The notes under the pieces are model-generated. The model was not told the DNA's origin and searched no databases. It was given only the letters and a program-made list of their open reading frames with translations. From assembly GCA_009602735.1 (NCBI GenBank), contig WELA01007307.1:517111-581110 (forward strand): a stretch of 64,000 bases of DNA. Reading direction: 5' to 3'. Numbering within the stretch: the first letter of the stretch is position 1; the number at the start of each line of letters is the position of its first letter. Made by a program: the position numbers and the translations under genes. Below are positions 12,216 to 21,902 of this stretch, one piece after another. Source of the stretch: Mesotaenium endlicherianum (lineage: Eukaryota > Streptophyta > Zygnematophyceae > Zygnematales > Mesotaeniaceae).

Positions 12216-12382
12216 CTTATGCCAGTTGCAAAGTGCGAGATGATCAAGAAGCAATGGTAACTTGTGATAAGTGTAGTACCGGTTGGCACACCTTATGCAT
12301 TGGTGAAGAGGAGATTACGGCAGGACGATGGGAGTGCCCTGACTGCCTTTCTAAAAACCCCAGCCACAAGGCCAGGAGATAG
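12216..12382 (+). pseudogene. PHD-finger tail of element B polyprotein (fossil)
   Basis: The C-terminus has the cysteine/histidine spacing of a PHD zinc finger: VTCDKCSTGWHTLC followed by the closing WECPDCL with its conserved Trp. PHD fingers usually read the histone H3 tail, often H3K4me. Its place directly after the integrase C-terminal domain is where chromoviruses such as A, D and E have a chromodomain, so a role in choosing the insertion site is likely. That role is inference. The fold assignment from motif spacing is fairly firm. Confidence 0.82.
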
Positions 12383-12416
12383 AGGCTTTCAGCAAAAAGG
12401 CAGGGACGCCTCAGCT

Positions 12417-12428
12417 GAAAGAGAGGGG
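12417..12428 (+). promoter_or_regulatory. Polypurine tract of element B
   Basis: gaaagagagggg lies immediately before tgtaaggg, the start of the first terminal repeat copy. It fits a plus-strand priming site of an LTR retrotransposon. Confidence 0.75.
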
Positions 12429-12773
12429 TGTAAGGGAAGCTGAGGATGAGATAACTTTTTGAAAATTTCTACTAAGTGTTGGTAGGGTGGAATGAGGAAC
12501 TGGTTGAGCATGGGAAGCACTGAGTGTGGGATGCTTCACCGCATGATGCAAGTGCAGGAAGACCACGAATGAGTCGACCCCCAGCCAATCCGCCACCAAC
12601 TCACGTGCAGGGGACCATCAACTCGATCGATTTCCCACGTGCAGCAACGAACTGACCAAACGACCAAGAAATTCCCGCACGTGAAAGGGATCGCCGACAC
12701 ACCGACCGGGTTGAAGGCACACGTGCTGAGAAGCTACGCACGTGCCAAGGGTCCGACGCTGCTAGGCACGACA
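12429..12773 (+). repeat. Terminal direct repeat r, first copy, element B
   Basis: 345 bp starting tgtaagggaagctgag right after the polypurine tract and ending gcacgaca. A second copy of exactly the same length lies at 13984-14328. The short repeat of element C also ends gcacgaca. The copies differ at a modest number of sites, so they are not very recent. Confidence 0.88.
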
Positions 12774-13983
12774 GCTGTTGCGACTGCTATCCACTTCACG
12801 GTGCCGCACGCACAGCGCAAGCCACGGCCGCCCAGGTACTGGAAGTCAGTGTTGACTCACCGACCAAAGGACCGAGTTATCTCAGTCAGCGGTCATGTCA
12901 AAGTCGTTATCACTGTCAAAGTGGTCCCGACAAGTAAAACCCACACCCAGGGATGGATGGGGATTTGGACGGAGTAGTCAGCCGAAAGGCTAGGGGTATG
13001 GAACCAGCAAGTGCCTGGAAAGGTACTGATCAATTGGCTATCTAAGCCAAGTACAGTAGGGATGTTGCAGAGGCGTTGTGTGCCACCTCGGCCAAGACCC
13101 TCAGGTGACTAGTCACGGCTTGAGCGTTCATCCTAAACGCTGCCAGCCAGCGACATAGGTGTGATTGTCAGCTGAAAGGCTAAGCAGTCACGCGCGACAA
13201 TCCCAAGGCATGCATGCATGCTGAATGACAACTCCTAAGCTGTGTGAGAGCTGCTAGGTAAGGACGGCATGCAAACTAAGCACTGGCATTCTCGAGAGAG
13301 GATAATGTGTGGTGCCTCTGAAAGGCACACGTCCTGCCTGAAGCTACCTCATTCTTGCTCGCATCCTTGTCAAAGGAAGCTGAAGGAGCAGAAGGAGCAC
13401 GAAGAAGAAGGAGTTCCCAAGGCCAAAGAAGAGCCGAGACGCCACGCTTCTCGACGCTGGAAGATTTCTTCCTAAGTGTATCATAGAAAGGTCAGACCTC
13501 AGGAGTTCCCAAGAGAGGATCTCGCTAGTAGAAAGTAGAGACCTGCAGAATAGAATCTGTTAGGAGATTAGCACAGATTGGGGTCAAACGCCACAAGCGT
13601 GCGAGGGTCACTTAAAATGGTTAGTGCTGTATTAGTTTCCAAGTTCTCAGAAGTCTCAATTGTCGAATTGCTCATAACAAGAGTAGTCTTAACAAGTAAA
13701 GCTCTTAGTGAAGAACTGAGTGAGCCCAGCCGAGCAGTGAAGAGCTGTCAAGGCGCCGTGTTGAGTGAAGAGCTCAGACCAGGCCAGCATAGATGTGCAG
13801 TTTCATAATTTTGTAAGCTGTGACTTGTGGAAGTTAAGCAAAAGCCTTGAAGGGCGATTTTCTCTGAATCTGGCATTGCCTGTTAAGCTGCTTAGACGTG
13901 ATTTCTGCAAACCACAAAACTTGTTCATCTGTAAACCCTCAACTTGGGTGAAAGCTTGTATGGAAGTTAGACGCTTCTGTCCT
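12774..13983 (+). other. Spacer between the two terminal repeats of element B
   Basis: 1210 bp with no convincing gene; short frames at 12639-12977 and 13269-13475 look like chance. By analogy with element C, where the same position holds a copy of the left terminal repeat, this may be the inner part of B's terminal repeat. The left end of B is outside the window, so that cannot be tested here. Confidence 0.5.
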
Positions 13984-14328
13984 TGTAAGGGAAGCTGAGG
14001 ATGAGATAACTTTTTGAAAATTTCTACGGAGTGTTGGTAGGGTGGAATGAGGAACTGGTTGAGCATGGGAAGCACTGAGTGTGGGATGCTTCACCGCATG
14101 ATGCAAGTGCAGGAAGACCACGAATGGGTCAACTCCCAGCCAGTCCGCCACCGACACACGTGCAGGGGACCATCAACTCGGTCGATTTCCCACGTGCAGC
14201 AACTTACCGACGAAACGACCAGGAAATTCCCGCACGTGAAAGGGACCGCCGACACGTCGACCGGGTTGAAGGCACATGTGCTGAGAAGCTACGCACGTGC
14301 CAGGGGTCCGACGCTTTTAAGCACGACA
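13984..14328 (+). repeat. Terminal direct repeat r, second copy, element B
   Basis: 345 bp, same ends (tgtaagggaagctgag to gcacgaca) as 12429-12773 and in the same orientation. Similarity stops sharply after gcacgaca, which I take as the right end of element B. Confidence 0.85.
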
Positions 14329-14841
14329 TGCTTGAGAGACTTTGAACATAGAAAAGTTTGACAAATTGTGTTCAATTTCCTGATTTCGAAAGAAAGAAGG
14401 TGATTTAAAAAGAATAGAAGGAGTAGTAGTATGCTACAATTTTGCGCGTCCTTCGTTCTTCTCTAGTCTTTTCCTACATGATGCTACGAAAATGTTTTCT
14501 TGACTAAGTCAAGACACCTACATTCAATCTTCTAAAAACAATGCTTAATTAGCAACTGAACTCTTGCTGTCTTGAGGTTGGCCGCCGGATCATTGTCGCT
14601 GGTTACTGCCAATAGACATCGAACGCACCAAGCAAACATAAACAAAATTAATGTGCATGGTTGTGACTTGCGCTCGCACGAGCTATTGGTGCCTGCCTCG
14701 TGCACCTCCCCGTGAAGGGGAGGGTTAGAGGGTGGGTGGGTGTAAGTGTAGCAGCTACTTCCTGTTGCAATGAAGGCTTCTTTGCGATGAGAAGGCTTTA
14801 CGAGGGTTTGTTTGTCAATGAAAGTGCGATACATGTGAATT
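14329..14841 (+). other. Unassigned sequence between B and A2
   Basis: 513 bp between the end of element B and the LTR of A2. A 100-residue minus-strand frame at 14532-14834 has no recognisable motif. It could be the host or older-element sequence into which A2 inserted. I see nothing that identifies it. Confidence 0.4.
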
Positions 14842-15557
14842 TGTATTGAATCAGTATATTGCTAGATATAATATTCATTTGTATGTAATAGTTAATGAAG
14901 TTCAGCTTGTTGAACTTTAGATTATATTCAGTATGCTGGACTTTATATAGTTATCACTTTAATGACTCAGTCGAAAGCAGCAGGCTGAAGTCAACTTAGG
15001 TCAGCTTGCTGACACATTCTTCGACAGCCAGCTGACTTCCGTACTCGATAGCAGCAAACTGCCTACATATGCATCTAAGTGTGGTGTGCTAGATGAATGG
15101 CCAGATGACATCCTTGGGATGAATAGCAATTCGGGATGATGGGAGATGGTGGTGGATTTGGTTAACCGAGGTCCTACCAACGTGGTTAATTCTCGGGTAG
15201 GCAATGCCATGGCAATGGTTGTTGAACAGCATGCTCATTCCATGTACATAGGCTAGACATTGATCTTGAATTTGGCATTCAAAAACGAGGCCAACTCTCT
15301 TGTACTGCTTACTGTGAGATATCTGATTTCAAGGCGAGAAACATTTGTTACGCACTGCCTTCTAGCCTTGCTAATGTATGAGTTTACTGATTGCATTATT
15401 GATGCTAGTTTACTTGCATTTGACTTGCGAGTTTTGTCCACTGCTAGTGTGTTGTCTTTTGCTGTTTAATGTTAACATAAAATACCATAAAGATTACTCG
15501 CTGATATAAGTATCTTTGTTAAATGTTAATTGCCTATTGGTAAGTCGATTCATTTCA
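14842..15557 (+). repeat. 5' LTR of A2
   Basis: 716 bp from tgtattgaatcag to gattcatttca. More diverged from the A1/A3 LTRs than the two solo LTRs are. The matching 3' LTR would lie to the right of the window. Confidence 0.92.
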
Positions 15558-15558
15558 G

Positions 15559-15570
15559 TGGTATCGGAGC
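15559..15570 (+). promoter_or_regulatory. Primer-binding site of A2
   Basis: tggtatcggagc one base after the LTR, identical to the A1 and A3 sites and matching the initiator tRNA-Met 3' end. Confidence 0.9.
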
Positions 15571-15591
15571 AGTTATCACAGTCTTCTTTGA

Positions 15592-16859
15592 ATGGTAAGG
15601 ACAAGGTCTCAAGCTAGCAACTCCTGAGACATGGAGAACCAAGATAACGTGAATGTCAAAAACCAGGCTGAAAGCCATGTAGCGGAAACTCGTACCTATC
15701 CTGAAGCAGTGGCAGATACTGCAGTTAGAGAGGCTGCAGATGAGGCAGCTGCAATTGCCGCAGTCGCAGCACAACAGGCTGAGGAGGAGAGAGTCAGATT
15801 AGAAGCCAAACGATTAGCAAAAGCTGCAAAAGATGCAAAAAGGAGGCAAGGACAGCCAGCGGACGAGCGCACTGTCAAAGAACTTATGGCGGAAAGGGCC
15901 AATGTTTTGAACCCACCTTCTGCTGTACAACTAAATGTGCCTCTAGGTCAAATTCGTGACTGGTTGAATGCGACAAAAATTGCTGTTGCAGGAGCGAGAG
16001 GGAATGTTGAGGACACTACTCAGCGAGTGCATGCTACTGCTGCTGCTGCATTTGTTGGGCTTCCACCTCATAATTTAGATCTGGGAGCAGTAATTGTGCA
16101 AATGCAATTGTAAATGGCGAGCATGTGACAGTCCCAATAGGAAGACAAAATGATCATGATGGCTTTGCTGCGTGACAGAGACCAACTGGGTTCTCATACC
16201 ACCGGAGGTGGTGGCAGAGGGCCTAGTAAGCGTAAGCCAAACCCTCCCCAGGACTATGATCCTAAGGGAAACAAAAAGTATAACCAGATCAAGTTAATTG
16301 CTGATGCTGAGTAGTGGCTGGAGAACTACCAAGAATTGCAGGATTACGAGAAGGTCAGGCACACTGGGGCTTTACTGAAAGGCAGTGCAACAGACTGGTG
16401 GCTGTATTGGAAAGGAGAGCGTAAGGCTCAGCAGCTCGGTGACCCTACTTGGGTAGAGTTTGTCGAGGAACTGCATGAAAAGTTTGATGTCATCAATCAG
16501 CAGGAGAAAGCCATCTATGCAATGATCTCCTTGACGCTAAAGCAGACCACTTCAGTTGCTGAGTTTGCTCAAAAGTTCCAGGAGAACATGATGAAGCAGT
16601 CAGATTTGCGAGAGCGGTATAGGATAGCATACGTCAGGTATGGCTTGAAATCCAAAGTTTCAGGTCATTTTGCTGAAAAGAAGTATGAGAAACTGGTTGA
16701 CTTGATCCAAGACGCTGATGCCCGGGATCAGCAGCAGTTCAATCAAAAGCGCCAGAGTAATGCTTTGGTGTCTAAGATTGTCAAAAAGCCCCACGGTTCC
16801 TACAATGCAATTGAAGGAGACCAGGCTGAGGGCGATCATGGTGATGAGTATAAGTATGA
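15592..16859 (+). pseudogene. Gag of A2, N-terminal and core part (fossil)
   Basis: Clearly the family A Gag: N-terminal [18 protein letters not shown], Ala/Glu-rich helix, and the Gag core with LLKGSATDWWLYW and [19 protein letters not shown]. The RG-rich stretch and zinc knuckle of the same gene lie on the far side of element C, from 58653. Broken. Confidence 0.9.
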
Positions 16860-17361
16860 TGTTATGACTTATTGAGTCGGGGTTGCCGTACAAAACCAAG
16901 TTCCACATATGTGAACCATCAGCCTAGGAAGACCAACGTTTTATTCACTTTACGCATCCATATGTTGACCTTTTTCTAGATTTCCATGTCACCAAAGTGT
17001 AGCACGTCGAAGCATCTTCCGAATGGCACCGGTTTCGCGTCGTTTGGTTAACCATCAAGCGAGATAGGCGCGATCTAGTCCGCTCCCCTTTTGGCCCCTA
17101 GCAAACACACACCAAATGGCCAACTTATGACTCAATGTACCCAAAGGTGACATTGTTTACCATTCGTGACCCCAAGGACCCTTAGCTTACTACGCACAAA
17201 TCCGCGAGCCCTTAGCCTATATGAGTCCTGCATTTCCATAGTATAAGTGCAACTTTGAGGCTATAACTTGGTGACTGCATCATCGACTCCTAGAGGAAGC
17301 TTCCTCAAGTTTCAGATTCACTTTTGAGGCGCTATCTAGGTAGAATCACCCAAGGTAACAG

Positions 17362-19570
17362 ATGCAGCCTAAATGCCCATTTTTCGGACACTTAGGTACT
17401 TTTTAACGCCATTTGCGACGGTTTTGTCGGGATGGTCTGAAATTTGAGATTCTGATAAACAACCCACATATGTAGACCTCTTTGAAGTTTTTGACACAGC
17501 TGACATACTCTCCATAAGTTACTGCACTTTTAGTGAAAGTGAAGAATTTGTCGACATAAGTGGAAATTCTCACTTTGTGTTATTCTTGCTGCTTCATACA
17601 AATGACCATCAATTGTCCAAAAATTTCCTGATTGACTCCATTATATAAGAGGCTACTAAGAACCCTCATAGGTAGCCAAAAAATAAAAAATGGTTGGAGT
17701 CTTTCTCCTGTTGGCTGCTACCTTGCACGTTCTCTTCATAAGCTCTTTTGATGACAAGTGCTTGCCTTCTCTTACCAAAGCTTGCATTGCTTGAGCTTGC
17801 TCCTTCTCTTGTTGCGCAATCAACTTGTCTTCCTCTTCTCCCTGTTGAAGCACTTGCCTCACTTCATCTGCAACCTTAGCTCTTGCCTCTCTCATAACTT
17901 GTATAGCAGCTTGTTTAGCTAGCTTAGAGGTAGTAGGAGGTTGAGGTACAAAAGTAGCATTAGAATTTGCCTTTCTTTTTGCAGGTGTGCGCAAATCCTG
18001 TGACCTTTGCATTCTTAACTCACGAGTTGCTAAAGTAGCAACTTCTTGCAACTCACAGGCTCTTTTATAGTTCTCTCTCTCCCTCTTAATCCTCTTTTGG
18101 TTCTTCTGTAGCAAGTTAGCTCTTGCAAGTTGTGCTGCTTCTATCATGGCATCCTTAACTTCAAGTCCATGTGCTTGCATCCTAAGAGGGTAAGCAGCAA
18201 GTCTATATTGTATATGAGTGCCAGTATCAATATGATGATGTGCCTTCCAAACAAGTTTATCATAACACTGGTCAGGTGCCATCACAACATGCCCCCCCCT
18301 ATTTAACATTGAAAATGAAAAGTTTGAAGTGAGAGTCATCTCTCCAGACTTGTGTTTATCCTCCATTCCATGAAAAAAGGGGGGACAATAGCTACCACCT
18401 CTCATGATTTTGGAAGCAAGTTGGCAACCCCATAGACCAAATCAAAATTGACAAATTGGAAGGAAAGAAGAGCATCCAAATCCTCTACACTCCAACACAC
18501 TCTTCGAATACTACGAGACACCATGGGCTTGGTTTTAGTAATATAGTGGGAAACTTATTTGCGTACATGTGCGAAGAGAGTCTCAAAAAAGTCATTAGGC
18601 ACATTCACATCACTAATGCGAACACTTGCTTGAGGAGTAGAGTCTATCCCCTTATAGCCACGTCTTCTATAATTAACAAGCCAGCCCATAGCGTCCACTT
18701 CTACAGCCGGCATGAAAGACTTGTAGCACTTTTGACAGTAGGAAAGTCCCACACCTCATGCTGCAGTAGTTGGGGAATGATGCCATGTTGTGGAGGGCGA
18801 TCTTTCCAGCCTGGTTGTGACAGTTCGAGTCCCACCCCAAAAGAAAAAGAAGTTAAGAGGTGAATAATGAGTAATGATGTAGTAATATTGAACTACTACT
18901 ACTCAGGTAAGTATAAGAACTTGTTGTGTAAACAAATAACGAATATCCTTAAATCTGCCCCCAATCCTAAAATCTGCCCCCAATCTGCCCCCAACCTGCT
19001 CCCATGGCAAAAGTGAAGTAAAAATGATTTTTCTTCCCTTCTTATGCTGCTTATGTTGACACTTGCACATCCCTGCGTTTCCCAGGCCGCTCGTACCCCT
19101 CCTCACAAAACCACCTCTAAATATGTCTATACGAATTTGTCCACAAATTCACGGGGTGGAAACGTCCCAAACCCATTTGCAATTCTTTCAAAGCAGATAA
19201 CAAATATTATACTTAACAATGCTGAAAGTTCATGGGACGGGAGTGCAGCAAAAAGAACCATAGTTTTACCTTTTATAGGCTCTACTCTCGTGAATCTGCC
19301 ACTTTCATTTAGTCGTAAAGGCCTCCACACTTTGTCTCAAGTATTTTTCTTTGCTGTGAGGTGTTTGCCCTTAAGTGCTTAACAACTTTTAATTAGGACT
19401 TGTAAATGCTAAAAGCGTGTACAGAGAATTATAAAGAAGATAAGTGAGCTGCTACAATGCGTTCTTAACTCTGTCAAAAGAGTCGCGAGTGAGATCGATC
19501 GCTATCGAATTAGTACCTCCAGCGCCAAAATTAAGTGTTGCGTGATTCGACCCGCGCGTGGTGCATGTGA
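17362..19570 (+). other. 2.2 kb segment present only in the left terminal repeat of C
   Basis: Found in X1 but not in X2. No clear target duplication or inverted ends at the junctions, which read aaggtaa on the left and tgaagctcc on the right, so either X2 lost it or X1 gained it by non-homologous joining. It contains a minus-strand frame (17656-18405). From 18406 to 19570 I see only short frames; two minus-strand pieces (18555-18752, 18903-19106) might be further exons of the same gene, but splice sites cannot be proved by eye. Confidence 0.6.
17656..18405 (-). CDS. Unrecognised protein, charged and helical
   Basis: A 249-residue open frame that I do not recognise. The N-terminal part is mixed (NRGGHVVMAPDQCYDKLVW, then HHHIDTGTHIQYRLAAYPLR). 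From about residue 85 it is strongly helical and rich in Lys, Arg, Glu, Gln and Ala (LLQKNQKRIKRERENYKRAC; EEEDKLIAQQEKEQAQAM), as in a coiled coil. A short basic stretch TPAKRKANS could be a nuclear signal. It lies antisense to element C within the segment found only in X1. It may be a captured host gene fragment, a gene of another mobile element, or chance. No domain supports a function. Confidence 0.4.
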   Translation of the reverse strand: MRGGSYCPPFFHGMEDKHKSGEMTLTSNFSFSMLNRGGHVVMAPDQCYDKLVWKAHHHIDTGTHIQYRLAAYPLRMQAHGLEVKDAMIEAAQLARANLLQKNQKRIKRERENYKRACELQEVATLATRELRMQRSQDLRTPAKRKANSNATFVPQPPTTSKLAKQAAIQVMREARAKVADEVRQVLQQGEEEDKLIAQQEKEQAQAMQALVREGKHLSSKELMKRTCKVAANRRKTPTIFYFLATYEGS

Positions 19571-20005
19571 AGCTCCACCAACGAGAGACACATAGCATAT
19601 TCTGTGTGCTTTGCTTTGATTGGCTTGAGTTATGCTTAGCCTATAGGAGGGCTAGTACATACTTTGTACAAATTAGTGGGCATAGGAGAGCCTCCTAGAG
19701 TGACTACATACATCGGATCCGTCGCATACGACGCCGAGTTTCCAGGAGTATAAGTACTGGAGATGTCCCTAGAGGAAAATCTTTTTAGAAGTCCCATTAT
19801 GCCAGTTGTAAGTCACAAAGATTATCGATAAAGCTTACACTTTTATCTCTTGTGTTTTCAAGACCACTTAGTCTCTCTCTTGTGAAGAGCAAGCCCTCCT
19901 GGCTTCCAGTCACTTGAAGAACTTCACAAGTGGTGAGCAAAGTCACATTTTAAACCCTGCCATAGGACTACTCTTGAACATCATGATGTGCTTCCAGTGA
20001 TTTTG

Positions 20006-20018
20006 TGGGCCAGACTTC
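20006..20018 (+). promoter_or_regulatory. Possible primer-binding site of element C
   Basis: tgggccagacttc lies at the inner edge of X1 and begins with tgg, as primer sites complementary to a tRNA CCA end do. It does not match the tRNA-Met site used by the other elements here. Weak, based on position only. Confidence 0.3.
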
Positions 20019-20132
20019 ATTAGTTGTTTTCCTACCAGATTACAGTCTTGAGGTGCTCACTCTGGAGAGTACACACTCCCTTAATTCTAAAAAGATCTCT
20101 TATTGCCTGCAAGCAATTCAAATCTTCAGCTT

Positions 20133-20521
20133 ATGCCTACCCGTAGTGGGCTTTCTTACCAGCCTTACTACGAAAGGGTTAGTGGAGGAGACTCAAACTC
20201 CAATCTCAGTACTGTCACTGAACCCTCTGAAGGGGAGTAGCCAGCACTCGTACTTCCTGTCATTGTCCCTAAGCCAACTTCCCAGTGGGCTCACCATGAT
20301 TCCTGGTATCCCATGGCAGGTGACCAAGAGGTCAAGGCTGACAGGTCCTCCCTCTTTCGCTTGAGCGGCAGACCAGGAACCTGTGATCTGGACGACACAA
20401 TCTCAGAGTTCGAGGCTGAGTTCGTGACCGCAAGGCTTAAGACTCCCGCGCTCACTAAGCGTGACGTGTTCTATACGCTCATGCACTATCTCCTTTACGT
20501 GACACCTTCCGCGAGAAGGGT
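20133..20521 (+). pseudogene. Gag of element C, N-terminal part (fossil)
   Basis: Begins MPTRSGLSYQPYYERVSGG, similar in style to the family A Gag start (MVRTRSQ), about 125 bp after X1. It continues with SLFRLSGRPGTCDLDDTISE and LTKRDVFYTLMHYL, then element D interrupts. The same gene continues at 34203. Broken. Confidence 0.7.
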
Positions 20522-20630
20522 TGTAAGGTCATAGGTTTATAAAGTGCATTTTTGATTTCAGAAAAGTATGTTTTGATTGTAAATTTGTATAGAGTGCATT
20601 TTGACATGAAGTTCATCGAATTTGGTCAAC
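20522..20630 (+). repeat. 5' LTR of D, outer piece
   Basis: First 109 bp of the D LTR (tgtaaggtcataggtttata), matching the start of the 3' LTR at 33454. E follows directly. The bases before E, tcaac, correspond to tcaag after it. Confidence 0.9.
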
Positions 20631-21133
20631 TGTAGTGAAACAGATAGATAAAGTACTTAGTAAAACAGAATACTTTATCTATTCAAGACAAGGATCTTTA
20701 AACACAAGTGGTAGCTTCTTGAAAGAGAGATGGCTTCTTGAAAGTTAATATATTTCTGGATTTTGGCAAGTACAAGAGTGATTCTCCAATGTCTTTCTAT
20801 GTTCTAGCTCTTGTTTATATACTTGCTACATAAGTAATTTCTAGGAAGGTGTATGTTGATGTGTTGGCACCCAACACATCCCAAAACTTGCCACCTCTTT
20901 CTAGAATAATGTACACATGTCCTTTTGACCTAAAAATGGCACATCTGACTTTTGCCACATGGAGTTCTTCTAGGTCTTTCCTCTAACTTCGAAAATGCCT
21001 TGGAAGGTTCAAAGGACATGAACCAAGTTACTAGAGTACCTATTCACACTTGACTCCACACAATACTACTCCAAATATATTTGAAAACATTAAAATATAT
21101 GCAAACTAATATATAATAACTCAAATCACTACA
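20631..21133 (-). repeat. 3' LTR of E
   Basis: 503 bp, bounded by tgtagtg and cactaca, about 99% identical to 26808-27310. Confidence 0.95.
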
Positions 21134-21149
21134 TCACCCCCCCGATAGA
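21134..21149 (-). promoter_or_regulatory. Polypurine tract of E
   Basis: Read on the minus strand this is a purine run centred on ggggggg and ending next to the 3' LTR, as expected for the plus-strand primer. Confidence 0.85.
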
Positions 21150-21902
21150 AAAAGCGACGTCTCGGCGCGTCAAGTCAGGTCTTACACATGTGGAGCAAAC
21201 TAGTCAACAGTTTCAAGTCAGATGCCACACATGTGAAGAGGACTAGTCAAAGGCGCCAAGTCAGGTGCTACACATGTAAGGTAGACTAGGCAAGGTCGTA
21301 GGTGGTGTGACCTTATTGGCTAGCCTACTCCTTAATGATAAAGAAAATTGTACAAGTTGGCCCAGAATCTGCCACGAACTCAAAAATTCATAGCGGCCAC
21401 AGAACTGCTCCAAATCTGAAAATTCGAGTGCCAGACGGACCGCGTCGGAGAACTCTACCGGGTCACCAAATTTGAGAGCATTCTCATTTCTGGAGTGTCG
21501 TTGAGAGCTGAGAGAGTAGGCACTCCTCCAAATCTGTGCAGAAACTTCTGAAAATCATAAGTCCTTCTATACTTCTCCAAATTCTGCAAACTAAGTCTCA
21601 AACTGGGCGCTGTAAGATGTTCTACCAGAGTCTTGAGTTTCAGAGCATTCCAAGTTCAGGGGAGGGCACAATGTCAGAAGGCATATTCTGCCCTAACAAT
21701 GCCAGCAGCCTGACCCCCTTCTACTTAGAGCATCATATCTCTCTCACCAGTGCTCCAAATTGAGCAAACTTGGACTCTAAATGACCGGCTACTCATGGAC
21801 TACAGCCAGGTAAATTTTCAGAATTTATTATGCAGAGACCTATTACCAGTAGCAGTTTTAGTTTTCTGTCCAGAAACTGCGAGAAGAGAAGAGTGTCTAA
21901 TG
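21150..21902 (-). repeat. 3' untranslated region of E with a short tandem repeat
   Basis: About 750 bp between the pol stop and the polypurine tract. At about 21170-21295 a unit of roughly 45 bp occurs three times, each with caagtcag followed by an acacatgt core and a gactag-type box. The remainder shows no gene. The repeat lies in the transcript just before the 3' LTR and could act in RNA processing or packaging. That is only a guess. Confidence 0.7.

Larger units (their letters stand above)
5974..14328 (+). mobile_element. Old Ty3-like element B with C-terminal PHD finger
   Basis: Remains of a plus-strand element: gag-like region, RT, RNase H, integrase, PHD finger, polypurine tract, then terminal repeats. 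Its left end is hidden beyond A1. It carries three family A insertions: A1 at its left and two solo LTRs in RNase H-integrase and in the integrase core. RT and integrase resemble those of element C more than families A, D or E, for example RMC-DYR-LN and DLRQGFNQIP in both. Broken, with roughly ten breaks besides the insertions. The right end at 14328 is inferred from the second copy of the terminal repeat. Confidence 0.82.
14842..16859 (+). mobile_element. Family A element A2, left half (LTR, primer site, gag)
   Basis: 5' LTR, primer site and most of gag of an old family A element. The gag stops at 16859, where element C begins. The rest of the same gag resumes at 58653, after C, and continues into pol until 61102, where A3 is inserted. 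The four bases atga at 16856-16859 recur at 58653-58656. The uninterrupted relative at about 38030-38060 has this stretch only once, which supports one element split by an insertion. Broken, with several breaks in the two halves. Confidence 0.85.
16860..20009 (+). repeat. Left terminal repeat X1 of element C
   Basis: Matches X2 (56584-58516) over 16873-17361 and again over 19571-20009. The roughly 2.2 kb between these (17362-19570) are absent from X2. The right edge is set where similarity to X2 stops, near gtggg. Unlike X2, X1 is not preceded by a copy of repeat R. Confidence 0.8.

Noticed and set aside
14532-14834. 100-residue minus-strand frame with a Cys-rich part
   Set aside because: No motif, no support from other copies, and length within chance for this composition.
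18770-18850. Possible tRNA gene or SINE near gttcgagtcccacc on the plus strand
   Set aside because: Only a B-box-like string; no convincing A box or cloverleaf could be drawn.
19044-19382. 112-residue plus-strand frame in the X1-only segment
   Set aside because: No motif and overlapped by frames on the other strand; not distinguishable from chance.
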